Assembly (NCBI GenBank): GCA_002722095.1
Contig: PBKG01000006.1
Span: 62,001 to 126,000 of the forward strand
Source: Rhodospirillaceae bacterium
Lineage (GTDB): Bacteria > Pseudomonadota > Alphaproteobacteria > UBA8366
Reading direction: 5' to 3'
DNA length: 64,000 bases
The notes below the pieces were generated by a model, which saw only the letters and a program-made list of their open reading frames with translations, was not told the origin of the DNA and did no database searches. Made by a program: the position numbers and the translations under genes. Shown piece after piece: positions 17,794 to 28,010 of this stretch (within the stretch, counting starts at the first letter, position 1; every line of letters begins with the position of its first letter).

Positions 17794-19176
17794 TTGCTCG
17801 ATTGTTTCACCACCGAGACCGATGGCGACGCGATCGCCATTACGCCCGTAACCAAGTCCTCGCTTAACGATTGGCTTGAGAAGCAGCCTGACGATCTTGC
17901 CACCTGGGTCAAGGCCGCCGGCTTTACCGGAAAGCCGGGCAAAAGCCTACTCTTACCACCGAAGAAAGATGGGGTCCCCGCCGGCGCATTGGTGGGTGTC
18001 GAAGGAGATACCGATATTTGGTCGTGGGGTGCGGCCGCCACCGAGCTTGGGGCCGGTTCATACACACTCAGTGACGACATGAATGATAGCGCGATCGATA
18101 ACGCCGCCCTCGGTTGGGCATTGGGGTGTTACCGATTCCGTCGATACAAAAATTCGGACCGCAAACTGGCAACACTTGCCCTACCGGCGAGTGCAACGCT
18201 TCCCGCTGTGACTAATATGGCCGAAGCGATTTATTTAGCGCGCGATCTTATCAACACACCCTCATCAGACATGGGGCCTGGAGAACTAGCGGCCGCAGCC
18301 AACGAAATGGCCGAGCGTTTCGACGCGAACTGTACCGTAACCGTTGGCGATGATTTGCTGCGCGACAATTATCCGATGATCCACGCTGTCGGCCGGGCAT
18401 CGGTTCGGGCCCCGCGCCTGATCGATCTCACCTGGGGCAAACCGAAAGACCCGAAGGTAACGCTGGTCGGCAAAGGAGTGTGCTTCGATACCGGCGGCCT
18501 CGACCTCAAACCGTCGAGCGGCATGCTGCTGATGAAAAAGGATATGGGCGGCGCGGCCCATGCACTTGCCTTGGGGCAGCTTATCATGGCCAATCGGTTG
18601 AACGTCCGGTTACGAGTGCTGGTGCCCGCAGTGGAAAACAGTGTATCCGGTGACTCCTTCCGGCCAATGGATGTTTTGAAAACACGTGCGGGCCTTTCGG
18701 TAGAGATCGGCAATACGGATGCGGAAGGCCGCTTAATTCTCGGCGACGCATTGACGGAAGCAGGTGCGGAAGACCCGGATTTGATTGTCGATTTCGCCAC
18801 CCTGACAGGGGCCGCGCGTGTTGCGCTGGGCCCGGACATGGCGATGATGTTTAGCAACGACGATGTGCTGGCGGGCGCCATCGAGACCGCGGGCACTCAT
18901 TGCGATGATCCGGTCTGGCGCATGCCGCTCTGGCAACCCTACCGCCGTTACCTTGAAAGCCAAATTGCCGATATCAACAATGCCGGCCAAAGCCGGTTTG
19001 GCGGCGCGATTACTGCCGCGCTTTTCCTGAAAGAGTTCGTCGAAGACGCTACACCGTGGGCTCATTTCGATGTTTACGGATGGAATCCAGCCAAACGCAA
19101 CGGCCGGCCCGTCGGCGGTGACGTGATGGGAGTACGGGCGGTCTACGCCATGCTGGCGGAAAGATATGCGGGCTGA
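17794..19176 (+). CDS. M17 leucyl aminopeptidase family protein
   Basis: A 460-residue cytosolic metallopeptidase of family M17. VGKGVCFDTGGLDLKP (around residue 225) has the metal-binding Lys and Asp, DMGGAAHAL follows, and NTDAEGRLILGDAL (around residue 310) contains the catalytic Asp/Glu and Arg. TLTGAARVALG completes the site. I place the start at a TTG (17794) after GGGGGG, giving MLDCFTTETDG, because the open frame upstream runs back into thiE and looks non-coding. The protein removes N-terminal residues from peptides and would supply amino acids from imported or turned-over peptides. Confidence 0.85.
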   Translation: MLDCFTTETDGDAIAITPVTKSSLNDWLEKQPDDLATWVKAAGFTGKPGKSLLLPPKKDGVPAGALVGVEGDTDIWSWGAAATELGAGSYTLSDDMNDSAIDNAALGWALGCYRFRRYKNSDRKLATLALPASATLPAVTNMAEAIYLARDLINTPSSDMGPGELAAAANEMAERFDANCTVTVGDDLLRDNYPMIHAVGRASVRAPRLIDLTWGKPKDPKVTLVGKGVCFDTGGLDLKPSSGMLLMKKDMGGAAHALALGQLIMANRLNVRLRVLVPAVENSVSGDSFRPMDVLKTRAGLSVEIGNTDAEGRLILGDALTEAGAEDPDLIVDFATLTGAARVALGPDMAMMFSNDDVLAGAIETAGTHCDDPVWRMPLWQPYRRYLESQIADINNAGQSRFGGAITAALFLKEFVEDATPWAHFDVYGWNPAKRNGRPVGGDVMGVRAVYAMLAERYAG

Positions 19177-19258
19177 CGATGGCGATGTTCCTATTCTTGT
19201 CGCTAAGTGGCGAATGTAAAATTACGGTCCGGCGCCGGAACAATATCGGTGATGCAAG

Positions 19259-19621
19259 ATGGTCGAACTGACGCAAAATCAAGCACTCGATATTTGGCGC
19301 CGCACCACATTGGACGGTGTACGCAACGACGCGCCGGATTTATCGGCCCGACAAATCGCGATTTTGCTTAATGTCTATATGACCCAACCACCGCATACGG
19401 TGCGTGATCTCGCCGCAACGCTGAATATCTCGAAACCGGCTGTCACGCGCGCCCTAGACAAGTTGAGTGGTCTCGATCTGGTTCGACGCAAGAAGGACGA
19501 TGCGGACCGGCGCTCGGTGCTCGTACACCGGACGGTGAAGGGCTCGGTTTTCCTGACCGAGTTTGCGGATTTGATTATTCGTTCGGCGGAAGTCAGCCTC
19601 GGCGGAAACGAAACTCAGTAA
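19259..19621 (+). CDS. MarR-family transcriptional regulator
   Basis: A 120-residue winged-helix protein. The recognition region reads TVRDLAATLNISKPAVTRALDKLSGLDLVRRKKDDADRRSVLV when read through, with the DxRS wing motif typical of MarR. It should bind DNA as a dimer and respond to a small molecule. No strong Shine-Dalgarno is seen upstream of the ATG at 19259. It converges with the GhrA-like gene, overlapping by 7 bp. The target is unknown; the neighbouring reductase is on the opposite strand and may not be regulated by it. Confidence 0.8.
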   Translation: MVELTQNQALDIWRRTTLDGVRNDAPDLSARQIAILLNVYMTQPPHTVRDLAATLNISKPAVTRALDKLSGLDLVRRKKDDADRRSVLVHRTVKGSVFLTEFADLIIRSAEVSLGGNETQ

Positions 19622-20550
19622 CCGGCAGACCTGTCGACCAGATTAATCAGTGGCCGACCATCTTCGAGACGTCGAATATTCTCCACGACAATTTTTGTTG
19701 CCGAACGTGCTTCGGTGATCGCCGCATTGTGCGGCGTGATGGTCACTCTCGGATGATCCCAGAAAGGGTGCGCCTTTGGTAACGGTTCCTCCTGAAACAC
19801 GTCCAGGGTGACGTAGCCTAATTGGCCGCTATCCAATGCATCCAGAATATCTTCTTCCACCTGCTGGCCACCACGCCCAGCGTTGATCAAGCACGCCCCG
19901 GACGGTAATTGGCGGAAAATTTTTTGGTCGAGGATATTTTCTGTTTCCGGTGTCAGGGGCAGTAAGCAAACGAGGATTTCCGTACCTTGCAAAAAGTCTG
20001 TCATGCCCTCCTCGCCATGGAAGCACTCTACACCTTCGATCTCCTTCGGTCCTCGCGACCAGCCGACGGTTTCAAACCCGAGCGCGGCCAATGCTTCTGC
20101 TGCCGCGCCGCCGATCACACCGAGCCCCATGACACCGACCCGCCGCTCGGAGGCCAGGGGCGACACGAAGGCTTTCCAGGTGCCCGCCCGCTGATTTGCA
20201 TCGAGCAGCGGTTGGTCCCGGTGATGGCGCAACACGTGAAGTACCGTGAATTCGACCATGCCGCGGGTTAAAGATTCATCGACCATTCGACAAACCGGCA
20301 CACCGGCGGGCAATTCGGGGTCACCCAACAATGCATCGACCCCGGCGCCAACGGAAAAGATCGCTTTCAACTTGGGGAATTTCTTCAGTGCGCCTTGCGG
20401 TGGCTTCCAAACCAGCGCGATATCGATTTCATCGAGATCGCCAGGCTCTTCCCATGGCCGCACCTCGAGCTCTGGCAGTGCTTCCTGCAGCGCCGTCTTC
20501 CAAAGATCGAAACGGTCCACATCGTCTATCGAATAAAAGATCAGCGCCAT
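19615..20550 (-). CDS. glyoxylate/hydroxypyruvate reductase (D-2-hydroxyacid dehydrogenase, GhrA type)
   Basis: A 311-residue NAD(P)H-dependent D-2-hydroxyacid dehydrogenase. The nucleotide-binding loop is VGVMGLGVIGGAAAEAL near residue 137, the catalytic Arg/Asp region is LINAGRGGQQVEEDIL near residue 235, and the His is in ITPHNAAIT near residue 280. The start MALIFYSIDD and KAIFSVGAGVDAL match the GhrA branch, which reduces glyoxylate and hydroxypyruvate. It lies 6 bp downstream of the yejF stop on the same strand, so it is probably read through from the transporter operon. Confidence 0.85.
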   Translation of the reverse strand: MALIFYSIDDVDRFDLWKTALQEALPELEVRPWEEPGDLDEIDIALVWKPPQGALKKFPKLKAIFSVGAGVDALLGDPELPAGVPVCRMVDESLTRGMVEFTVLHVLRHHRDQPLLDANQRAGTWKAFVSPLASERRVGVMGLGVIGGAAAEALAALGFETVGWSRGPKEIEGVECFHGEEGMTDFLQGTEILVCLLPLTPETENILDQKIFRQLPSGACLINAGRGGQQVEEDILDALDSGQLGYVTLDVFQEEPLPKAHPFWDHPRVTITPHNAAITEARSATKIVVENIRRLEDGRPLINLVDRSAGY

Positions 20551-20556
20551 TTGGCT

Positions 20557-22200
20557 TTAGCTCGCCACCAATCCGGCCTCGACCGCTTCATCGGCAGTTT
20601 TGATTTCGAAGGCCGCAGTCATAAGGGCCTTGGTATAGGCCTCTTGCGGTGCCTCGAAAATTTGCGCCGCACTGCCCTCCTCCACTACCTTCCCGGCCCG
20701 CATCACGATGACATGGTCGGATAGCGCACGCACGACCTTGAGGTCGTGACTGATAAAGAGATAAGCGAGCTTGTGCTTGGTTTGGAGCTGGCGCAACAAA
20801 TCGACGATTTGTGCCTGTACCGACCGGTCGAGCGCCGAGGTCGGTTCGTCGAGTACCACGAAGCGTGGCTTCAACACCATGGCGCGGGCAATGGCAATGC
20901 GCTGACGTTGGCCACCGGAAAATTCATGGGGATAGCGGTGCCGCGAGTCCGGATCGAGGTCTACTTCTTCCAGCACATCGACAACCAACGCATCGCGTTC
21001 CTCGTCGCTCTCGCCGATACCATGCACCAAAAGACCTTCTTCGATGATCTGGCCCACGGACATACGCGGACTCAAACTTCCATATGGGTCTTGGAATACC
21101 ACCTGCATTTCGCGGCGAAGCGGGCGTAAATCGCTACTTCCAAGGCCTTGCAATTCGCGTCCGTCGTAACGAATTTCGCCTTCGCTCGATTGCAAGCGTA
21201 GTAACGCCATGCCGAGCGTTGTTTTGCCCGAACCGGACTCTCCGACCACACCGACCGTCTCACCTTCGCGGATCGTAACGCCGATGCCGTCCACCGCACG
21301 CACATGATCGACCGCCCGGCGCAGCAAACCTTTCTTGATCGGGAACCAGACCTTGACCTCGTTACCCTCAAGCACCACCGGCGCGTCTTCTTCGGCCGGT
21401 GTCTTTTCACCTTTAGGCTCCGCATCGAGGAGTTTTTTCGTATAGGCGTGTTTCGGGGCAGAAAAGATTTTATCGGTTTGACCGGATTCGACGATCTCGC
21501 CCTCGTTCATGACGCAGACGCGGTCGGCAATCTTTTCGACCACACCCAAGTCGTGGGTAATAAACAACACCGCCATGCCGAACTTGCGCTGAAGTTCATC
21601 CAACAGTTCGAGAATCTGTGCCTGCAATGTAACGTCGAGGGCGGTGGTCGGCTCGTCCGCAATCAACAAGTCCGGCTCGTTAGCGAGCGCCATGGCAATC
21701 ATCACTCGCTGACGTTGGCCACCCGAAAGTTCGTGTGGGTAGGCGGTCATGCGCTGTTCGGCATTTTGGATACCAACGAGCTCCAATAACTCCAAAACTC
21801 GGTCCCGCACCGCGTCGCCGCTTAAGCCTTTATGCAGGATCAAGGTTTCCCCAATCTGCTTTTCGATCGTGTGCAACGGGTTGAGCGAGGTCATCGGCTC
21901 TTGAAAAATCATTGAGATGCGGTCGCCGCGCACATGCTGCAGGGTCTCGGGATCGGCATTCACCAATTCGTCGCCCTTGAACAGGATCGATCCGCTCGGG
22001 TGGCTCGCCACCGGATAGGGCAGTAATTGCAGGATTGAAAGCGCGGTCACCGATTTTCCGGAGCCGGATTCACCCACCAACGCCACGGTCTCTCCGGCAC
22101 CGATCTCGAACGAAACCTTCTTCACAGCCGCCACATCGCCGCCGGGTACCCGGAAGGTAACCGACAGGTCGTTGAGAGTGAGCAGGGAATCGGCGGTCAT
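20557..22200 (-). CDS. yejF: peptide ABC transporter, duplicated ATPase YejF
   Basis: The 547-residue product has two fused ABC ATPase domains. The first has Walker [13 protein letters not shown] and signature [15 protein letters not shown]; the second has [15 protein letters not shown] and [15 protein letters not shown]. Both have [12 protein letters not shown] / [11 protein letters not shown]alker B strands. It powers uptake of short peptides through YejB/YejE; YejABEF is also the microcin C uptake system in enterobacteria. It is the last gene of yejA-yejB-yejE-yejF, 4 bp after yejE. Confidence 0.9.
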   Translation of the reverse strand: MTADSLLTLNDLSVTFRVPGGDVAAVKKVSFEIGAGETVALVGESGSGKSVTALSILQLLPYPVASHPSGSILFKGDELVNADPETLQHVRGDRISMIFQEPMTSLNPLHTIEKQIGETLILHKGLSGDAVRDRVLELLELVGIQNAEQRMTAYPHELSGGQRQRVMIAMALANEPDLLIADEPTTALDVTLQAQILELLDELQRKFGMAVLFITHDLGVVEKIADRVCVMNEGEIVESGQTDKIFSAPKHAYTKKLLDAEPKGEKTPAEEDAPVVLEGNEVKVWFPIKKGLLRRAVDHVRAVDGIGVTIREGETVGVVGESGSGKTTLGMALLRLQSSEGEIRYDGRELQGLGSSDLRPLRREMQVVFQDPYGSLSPRMSVGQIIEEGLLVHGIGESDEERDALVVDVLEEVDLDPDSRHRYPHEFSGGQRQRIAIARAMVLKPRFVVLDEPTSALDRSVQAQIVDLLRQLQTKHKLAYLFISHDLKVVRALSDHVIVMRAGKVVEEGSAAQIFEAPQEAYTKALMTAAFEIKTADEAVEAGLVAS

Positions 22201-22204
22201 TTAA

Positions 22205-23263
22205 TTAATTCTTTCGTGGATCGAAGGCGTCGCGCACCGCTTCGCCGATGAATACCAGTAAGGATAACATGAGGGAGATAACGATAAAGGCGGTAATGCC
22301 AAGCCAAGGCGCGGCAAGGTTATCTTTGCCTTGTTTCAGCAGCTCACCGAGCGACGGTGAGCCCGGCGGCAGACCGAAACCGAGGAAGTCGAGCGAGGTC
22401 AACGTCACCACCGAGCCCGACGTAATGAAAGGTAAGAAGGTCAAAGTCGCCACCATTGCATTCGGCAATACGTGGCGGAACATAATTACCCGGTTAGGCT
22501 GGCCCAGCGCGCGGGCTGCTTTGACATATTCGAAATTGCGCCCGCGTAGAAATTCCGCCCGCACCACGCCGACCAGAGCAGGCCAACTAAAGAGCAGCAT
22601 CAAGCCTAATAACCACCAAAAATTCGGCTGAACCACGCTTGCCAAAATGATCAGCATGTAGAGTGCCGGCAAGCCTGCCCAAACCTCGATCAGCCGCTGG
22701 CCGAACAAATCGATCAATCCACCGAAATAGCCCTGAATCGCGCCGACGGCGATACCTATCAACGAACTGAAGATTGTCAGCACCAATCCAAAAAGGACGG
22801 AAATTCGGAAGCCGTAGATCATCCGGGCCAGTACGTCGCGAGCCTGATCGTCGGTTCCGAGCCAGTTCTGTACGGACGGCGGAGACGGTGCCGGCTGCGG
22901 CAACTCGGTGATATGGGTGTCGTAGCTGAAGCGGATCGGGGGCCAAAGCATCCAGCCCTTGGCCTCGATCAGCTTTTGCACGTGTGGGTCCTTGTAATCG
23001 GCCTCGGTCTCGAAATCGCCACCGAAATCGGTTTCCGAATAGAAGGTCACCACCGGGGAATAAAGGCCACCATCAAAATAAATCAGGACGGGTTTATCGT
23101 TGGCGATGAATTCGGCGAACAACGAAAAGAAAAACAAAACGAGGAATATCCAGAGCGACCAGAAGCCACGTTTGTTTTTGCGAAAATTATCGAGCCGACG
23201 ACGCATCAACGGCGTCACTTTTCGGCCCATAAATCGATCTCCGGTCCCAGCGGCCATCGTCAT
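22205..23263 (-). CDS. yejE: peptide ABC transporter permease YejE
   Basis: A 352-residue inner-membrane permease of the DppC type. A first membrane helix (about residues 37-55) is followed by a long periplasmic stretch and the permease domain with the EAA-like coupling loop VKAARALGQPNRVIMFRHVLPNA near residue 235. QNWLGTDDQARDVLARMIYG is the conserved N-terminal permease motif. It pairs with YejB; three bases separate the two genes. Confidence 0.9.
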   Translation of the reverse strand: MTMAAGTGDRFMGRKVTPLMRRRLDNFRKNKRGFWSLWIFLVLFFFSLFAEFIANDKPVLIYFDGGLYSPVVTFYSETDFGGDFETEADYKDPHVQKLIEAKGWMLWPPIRFSYDTHITELPQPAPSPPSVQNWLGTDDQARDVLARMIYGFRISVLFGLVLTIFSSLIGIAVGAIQGYFGGLIDLFGQRLIEVWAGLPALYMLIILASVVQPNFWWLLGLMLLFSWPALVGVVRAEFLRGRNFEYVKAARALGQPNRVIMFRHVLPNAMVATLTFLPFITSGSVVTLTSLDFLGFGLPPGSPSLGELLKQGKDNLAAPWLGITAFIVISLMLSLLVFIGEAVRDAFDPRKN

Positions 23264-23266
23264 CGC

Positions 23267-24379
23267 TCAGACCTCTCGGCTTTCGAAATCTATGCGCGGG
23301 TCGACGAAGGTGTAGACGAGATCGCTGATCAGCTGCAGCACCAGACCGATCAACGTGAAAAAATAAAGCGTGCCGAAAAGCACCGGATAGTCGCGATTGA
23401 TAGCCGCTTCGAAGCCGAGCAGACCGAGGCCGTCGAGCGAAAATATGACCTCGATCAGAAGCGAGCCCGTAAACAGAATACCGATAAAGGCGCCCGGAAA
23501 ACCAGCGATGACGATTAACATCGCATTACGGAAGACATGACCATAAAGGACACGGCCTTCGGTCAGCCCCTTGGCCCGGGCGGTGGTCACATATTGCTGG
23601 TTAACCTGATCGAGGAAGGAGTTTTTCGTCAGCATGGTAAGTCCGGCAAAGCCACCGATCACGAGAGATATTATCGGCAGTGCCATATGCCAAAAATAAT
23701 CCCCAATCAGAGCCAATGTCGAAAGTTCACGCCAATTGGACGAGACGATGCCGCGCAACGGAAACCAATCGAAATACCGCCCGCCGGCAAAGACAACGAT
23801 CAACAAAATGGCAAAAAGAAATCCCGGCACCGCATTGCCGACGATTACCGCAGCGCTGGTGGTGACATCGAATCGCGACCCGTCGCGCACCGCCTTGGCG
23901 ATCCCTAATGGAATCGAAATTAAATAGATAATTAGGAGGCTCCAAAGCCCTAGCGAGATCGACACCGGCATTTTTTCGACCACAAGCCCGGCAACGCTTT
24001 TATCGCGGAAATAGCTCTTGCCGAAATCGAAGGTGAGGTAGTTCTTCATCATCAAGAAGAACCGCTCATGGGCCGGCTTGTCGAACCCGAACTGTTTTTC
24101 GATTTGCTTGACGAATGCCGGATCGAGCCCTTGGGCGCCTCGATACTTACTCTCGACCGAGCCCGATTGCGGCTTGCCCGTCTGCTGGCCGCCACTCACC
24201 TCTGACCCACGGTCACCGGAGAATTGTGCGGTCGCGGAAACAGCCGTCCCTTTAATCTCCGCGATCATTTGCTCGACCGGCCCACCGGGCGCCACATGCA
24301 CGATGGCGAAGTTGATCAGCATAATGCCGAACAGGGTCGGAACGATCAGCAGCAATCGACGGAGAATATAGGCCAGCAT
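23267..24379 (-). CDS. yejB: peptide ABC transporter permease YejB
   Basis: A 370-residue DppB-type permease. [19 protein letters not shown] is the first helix, and [17 protein letters not shown] the conserved following segment. Residues about 43-75 form a polar Ser/Gly/Gln-rich insert, probably a periplasmic loop. The coupling loop [23 protein letters not shown] lies near residue 275. Family length is normal for YejB. It lies 24 bp downstream of yejA. Confidence 0.9.
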   Translation of the reverse strand: MLAYILRRLLLIVPTLFGIMLINFAIVHVAPGGPVEQMIAEIKGTAVSATAQFSGDRGSEVSGGQQTGKPQSGSVESKYRGAQGLDPAFVKQIEKQFGFDKPAHERFFLMMKNYLTFDFGKSYFRDKSVAGLVVEKMPVSISLGLWSLLIIYLISIPLGIAKAVRDGSRFDVTTSAAVIVGNAVPGFLFAILLIVVFAGGRYFDWFPLRGIVSSNWRELSTLALIGDYFWHMALPIISLVIGGFAGLTMLTKNSFLDQVNQQYVTTARAKGLTEGRVLYGHVFRNAMLIVIAGFPGAFIGILFTGSLLIEVIFSLDGLGLLGFEAAINRDYPVLFGTLYFFTLIGLVLQLISDLVYTFVDPRIDFESREV

Positions 24380-24403
24380 GATCTAGTTCCCGGTGGGACG
24401 GTG

Positions 24404-26272
24404 CTATTTACCGCCGCCCTGAGGCCCCCTTTTATTGAGCGCAGCCGCCTTGGCCCCATCGACCCACCAGGTGGTGAAATCGATTCCGTTTTTCGGCAGA
24501 ACTTTGGGCATTCCGAATTTATTCCAGTACGCGGTGCGGTCGGTCCCCGTATGCCAATGGGGAATTACCAAATGCTGCCAAAGCAAAATTCGGTCGAGCG
24601 CCCTGGTATGATGAACCAAGCTTTCCCGTGTCGACGCAGCGATTAATTTTTCCACAAGCTCGTCGATGACCTTGTTCTTGAGCCCAGCCAAATTGCGGCT
24701 ACCCTCGCGGCCCGCCGCGGTCGTGGACCAGAACATGCGTTGCTCGTTGCCGGGTGATGAACTTTGGCCCCAAGTCGTCACGATCATATCGAAATCGAAA
24801 CTCTGAACTCGTTTTTGATACTGAGCGGAATCGACAGTACGAACCCGAATGGTAATTCCCAATTTCTCGAGATTTTTCTTAAACGGCAACACGACGCGTT
24901 CGAACAATGGGCTCACCAGCAAAACCTCGAATTCCAATGCCTGGCCTGATTCTCCATGAACCAATTGGCGCCGCTTGCGATCGAACCGCCACCCCGCCGC
25001 TGCCAGCAACTTTCGCGCTTTTCGTAAATTCGGGCGATTGTTACCGGACCCATCGGTCTCGGGCACGGCGAATGCCTTGGTGAACAATTCCTTTGGCAGC
25101 CGATCCCGATAGGGTTCGAGAATTTTGAGCTCTTCGCCCTTTGGTACCGAGGGGGCAGCAAGTTCCGAATTGGCGAAATAACTCCGGGAGCGTTTGTACT
25201 GGCCATAGAACAGGGTCTTGTTCGACCATTCGAAGTCGAATCCATAGCTTAACGCCTCTCGAACCCTTGCATCTTGAAACACCGAGCGACGCAAATTGAA
25301 GACAAAGCCCTGCATTCCCTGGGTGCGCTCATGCTTGAAAGCGCGTTTGATCAATTGGCCATTTTCCGCTGCCGGGATATCATAGGCGGTCGCCCAGGCT
25401 TTCGATGAGTTTTCGTGACGAAAATCAAACCTTCCCGCCTTGAAGGCCTCCAGGGCCACCGTGCCATCGCGGAAATACTCATAAATGACCTGACCGAAAT
25501 TATGACGTCCTTTATTAATCGCCAGATCACGGCCCCAATAGTTCTCGACCCGCTCATAGGCAACCGAACGGTTAGCCTCGAAGGACTTTATACGATAGGG
25601 GCCGCTGCCGAGTGGAGCTTCAAGGGTGGTTTTTTCGGGATCGCGGCTGGCCCAATAGTGTTTTGGATAGACTTGCAGCTGTCCAAGGATCAGCGGTAAT
25701 TCCCGATTTTCGCCCGGCTTGAAACTGAATTTTACGGTACGCGGCCCCAACTTCTCGGCCTTGGCGACGCTGCCGTAATAAAATTGATAATAGGGATGGC
25801 CTTTCTCAAGCAGAAATTTGAATGTCCATATCAAATCGTCCGCCGTGATCGGTTTGCCATCATGCCATTTTGCTTCCGCGCGCAGCGTGAACGTCACCCA
25901 GGACCGGTCCTCGGGCACTTCGATCGACTCGGCCAATACGCCATACATGGAAAAGGGCTCGTCATCGGAGCTTTCCATCAGTGAATCGTAAATCCGACCG
26001 AGCCCCGCCGCCTTTCGCCCTTTGACAATGAAGGTATTGAACGTGTCATAGCCGCCGATGGCACCAAGCCGCACGGTGCCTCCTTTCGGCGCATCGGGAT
26101 TGACGTAATCGAAATGCTTAAATGCGGCCTCGTATTTGAGGCTGCCGTGCATCGCGAGACCATGGGCGCGGACTGGTGCATCTGCTGCGATCGACGGCGC
26201 GGCAAAAAGAAAAATGATGGCGGAAAAAACCAGTGTGATGCGCATATTTGCAATATATCTCATCGGTTTCAC
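24404..26272 (-). CDS. yejA: peptide-binding periplasmic protein YejA
   Basis: A 622-residue SBP_bac_5 extracellular solute-binding protein. A signal peptide is visible (hydrophobic LVFSAIIFLFAAPSIAADA, cleavage after AxA near residue 30). HGLAMHGSLKYEAAFKHFDYVNP and WVTFTLRAEAKWHDGKPIT are standard family segments. It captures peptides in the periplasm for YejBEF. The ATG at 26245 would also give a complete signal peptide, so the exact start is uncertain. First gene of the minus-strand yej operon; the 54 bp to hisN give little room for a separate promoter. Confidence 0.9.
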   Translation of the reverse strand: MKPMRYIANMRITLVFSAIIFLFAAPSIAADAPVRAHGLAMHGSLKYEAAFKHFDYVNPDAPKGGTVRLGAIGGYDTFNTFIVKGRKAAGLGRIYDSLMESSDDEPFSMYGVLAESIEVPEDRSWVTFTLRAEAKWHDGKPITADDLIWTFKFLLEKGHPYYQFYYGSVAKAEKLGPRTVKFSFKPGENRELPLILGQLQVYPKHYWASRDPEKTTLEAPLGSGPYRIKSFEANRSVAYERVENYWGRDLAINKGRHNFGQVIYEYFRDGTVALEAFKAGRFDFRHENSSKAWATAYDIPAAENGQLIKRAFKHERTQGMQGFVFNLRRSVFQDARVREALSYGFDFEWSNKTLFYGQYKRSRSYFANSELAAPSVPKGEELKILEPYRDRLPKELFTKAFAVPETDGSGNNRPNLRKARKLLAAAGWRFDRKRRQLVHGESGQALEFEVLLVSPLFERVVLPFKKNLEKLGITIRVRTVDSAQYQKRVQSFDFDMIVTTWGQSSSPGNEQRMFWSTTAAGREGSRNLAGLKNKVIDELVEKLIAASTRESLVHHTRALDRILLWQHLVIPHWHTGTDRTAYWNKFGMPKVLPKNGIDFTTWWVDGAKAAALNKRGPQGGGK

Positions 26273-26326
26273 TTAGGTGCCGGCATGTGCGAATTCAAGA
26301 AATCGACCCTTCCTCACGCAGGATAC

Positions 26327-27106
26327 TTATGGCGCCAGAACCGCAAGCGCCTGATCCCGCAGCTTATCATTGGCCGCCGCCAACATATGCCCGTCCGACG
26401 CAGTGCTCAGAGCCGCACCGGCCCAGTCGCAAGCAATGCCGCCGGCTCCTTCGATGACAGGTATAAGCGCCATAAAATCGTAGGGCTGCAATTTGGCTTC
26501 GACGACTAGATCCACATACCCCGATGCCAACAAACCATACGCATAACAATCGCCACCAAATCGGGATCGGGCCACAGCCGCGCTCAATTCGCTGAATTTG
26601 GACGCATCCTGCGGCGGATCGAACATACTAGGATGGGTGGCATAGAGCGCCGCATCGCCGAGATCGTCGCAGGTGCTGGTGGAGACCTTAGCACCGTTAA
26701 AGGTGGTGCCGTGCCCGCTAATCCCGATCCACCGTTCCGCCGAAACCGGTTGATCTATAACCCCGACGGTGGGCACGCCCTCGACGGACAATGCGATCAA
26801 GGTCCCGAAGATCGGCATTCCGGTAATGTAGGCTTGGGTACCATCGATGGGATCCAGCACCCAAACATGCGATGCGTCCTCCCTGACCGACCCGTATTCC
26901 TCACCAATAATTCCGTGTTCGGGAAACTGGTCTTCGATCCGCTGCCGAAGCGCGGCTTCCGCATCCCGATCGGCCAGAGTGACCGGACTTAGATCCGATT
27001 TCGAGGTGACTTCCAGCGCCGTGCGAAAATGCTGCCGCACAATCGGGCCACTGACATCGGCCAGGGCCGACGCAAATTCGGCAAATTGTTCGAGATCGTC
27101 CGTCAT
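26327..27106 (-). CDS. hisN: histidinol-phosphatase, inositol-monophosphatase type (HisN)
   Basis: A 259-residue Mg-dependent phosphatase of the IMPase superfamily. The metal-binding motifs are GIIGEEYG (about residue 65) and WVLDPIDGTQAYITG (about residue 83), with a C-terminal YDFMALIPVIEGAGG in place of the usual WDxxAGxLIxxEAGG. The overall sequence fits the HisN histidinol-phosphatase branch. It would dephosphorylate histidinol phosphate; an inositol-phosphatase role cannot be excluded. It precedes yejA on the same strand. Confidence 0.8.
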   Translation of the reverse strand: MTDDLEQFAEFASALADVSGPIVRQHFRTALEVTSKSDLSPVTLADRDAEAALRQRIEDQFPEHGIIGEEYGSVREDASHVWVLDPIDGTQAYITGMPIFGTLIALSVEGVPTVGVIDQPVSAERWIGISGHGTTFNGAKVSTSTCDDLGDAALYATHPSMFDPPQDASKFSELSAAVARSRFGGDCYAYGLLASGYVDLVVEAKLQPYDFMALIPVIEGAGGIACDWAGAALSTASDGHMLAAANDKLRDQALAVLAP

Positions 27107-27186
27107 GACGCCACCCTAGATCATTTCATGTTTTTCGCGAACAACTGAAACGCGTTCGCGAAATACCGCAAACACGCTGCCATAGC

Positions 27187-27206
27187 CACGGAAAGTTCTT
27201 TCCGTG
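27187..27206. repeat. perfect 8-bp inverted repeat between hisN and the cytochrome c gene
   Basis: CACGGAAA and TTTCCGTG flank a 4-base GTTC loop. It lies just past the cytochrome c stop on the minus strand, where a terminator would be expected, but there is no T tract on either side, so it may be a factor-dependent pause, an mRNA-stabilising end or a protein-binding palindrome. Confidence 0.4.
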
Positions 27207-27237
27207 CCAATTCCTCAAACACAAAATTTTACGGTAT

Positions 27238-27795
27238 TTAGGGGAGCGGTTTCGGGGCGTCGCTAAGCGAGCGCATATAGGCGATCAACGCCGCCCGATC
27301 GCCGGTCTTTTTCAAACCCGCGAAGCTCATTTTCGTGCCTTTGACATAGGCCTTCGGCTTCCAGAGAAACTTGTTCATTTCGGCATAGCTCCACTCACCG
27401 GCAAGTTTCTTGAATGCGCTGGAGTATTTATATTGTCCGTTCCCACCTTGCTTGCCGCCAATGATATTCCACAAATTCGGCCCAAGCTTGTTTTTACCGC
27501 CCTTGGAGAAGGTGTGGCAGGACGTACACTTACCGGACACTTTCTTACCGGCGCCGATATCGGCTTTCGCCAGCAATGGCGCTACCGGGTCAGGTCCGGA
27601 TTTTTTCGGTTTCTTGTCGGTCGGGCTTTCCGTGATAGTGCCGCCATCAATGGCATAGACGTGCTGTTTCAGCATTTTAGGCTGATACACGAAACCAGTG
27701 ATGAAACCCGCCGTCATGCCAATCAGCAAGGCACCAATAGCCGCTGCCGCAATTTTATTTAGCAATAACGGATCGCTACCCATTTTCGCCCCCAA
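27238..27795 (-). CDS. membrane-anchored class I cytochrome c
   Basis: A 185-residue cytochrome c with an N-terminal membrane anchor (IAAAAIGALLIGMTAGFITG, about residues 13-32) that is probably uncleaved. A Pro/Lys-rich linker follows, then the haem motif CTSCH near residue 91 and LGPNLWNIIGGKQGG, and the sixth-ligand methionine in GTKMSFAGL near residue 152. This matches the CycM/c552-type electron carriers that link the bc1 complex to cytochrome oxidase in alphaproteobacteria. The domain faces the periplasm. Two in-frame ATGs (27795, 27783) could start it. Confidence 0.85.
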   Translation of the reverse strand: MGAKMGSDPLLLNKIAAAAIGALLIGMTAGFITGFVYQPKMLKQHVYAIDGGTITESPTDKKPKKSGPDPVAPLLAKADIGAGKKVSGKCTSCHTFSKGGKNKLGPNLWNIIGGKQGGNGQYKYSSAFKKLAGEWSYAEMNKFLWKPKAYVKGTKMSFAGLKKTGDRAALIAYMRSLSDAPKPLP

Positions 27796-28010
27796 ATGCT
27801 TCGTTCCGTCGGTCGGTTGACCGGGCCGATCAAGCTGGCCAACCTCTTAGCGGAAAATGGTTTTTCCGCAACGCCGACATAGCCTATACCAATGCGGTCT
27901 AATGCCAAAGTTGACGCCTTTGGTCAACCTCGCGGCATAATGACGCAGAAATTTAACCTTTTTAAGTTCACTAATCGGCCTGGCAAAAATTTCAATTTAA
28001 TTTCAATAAG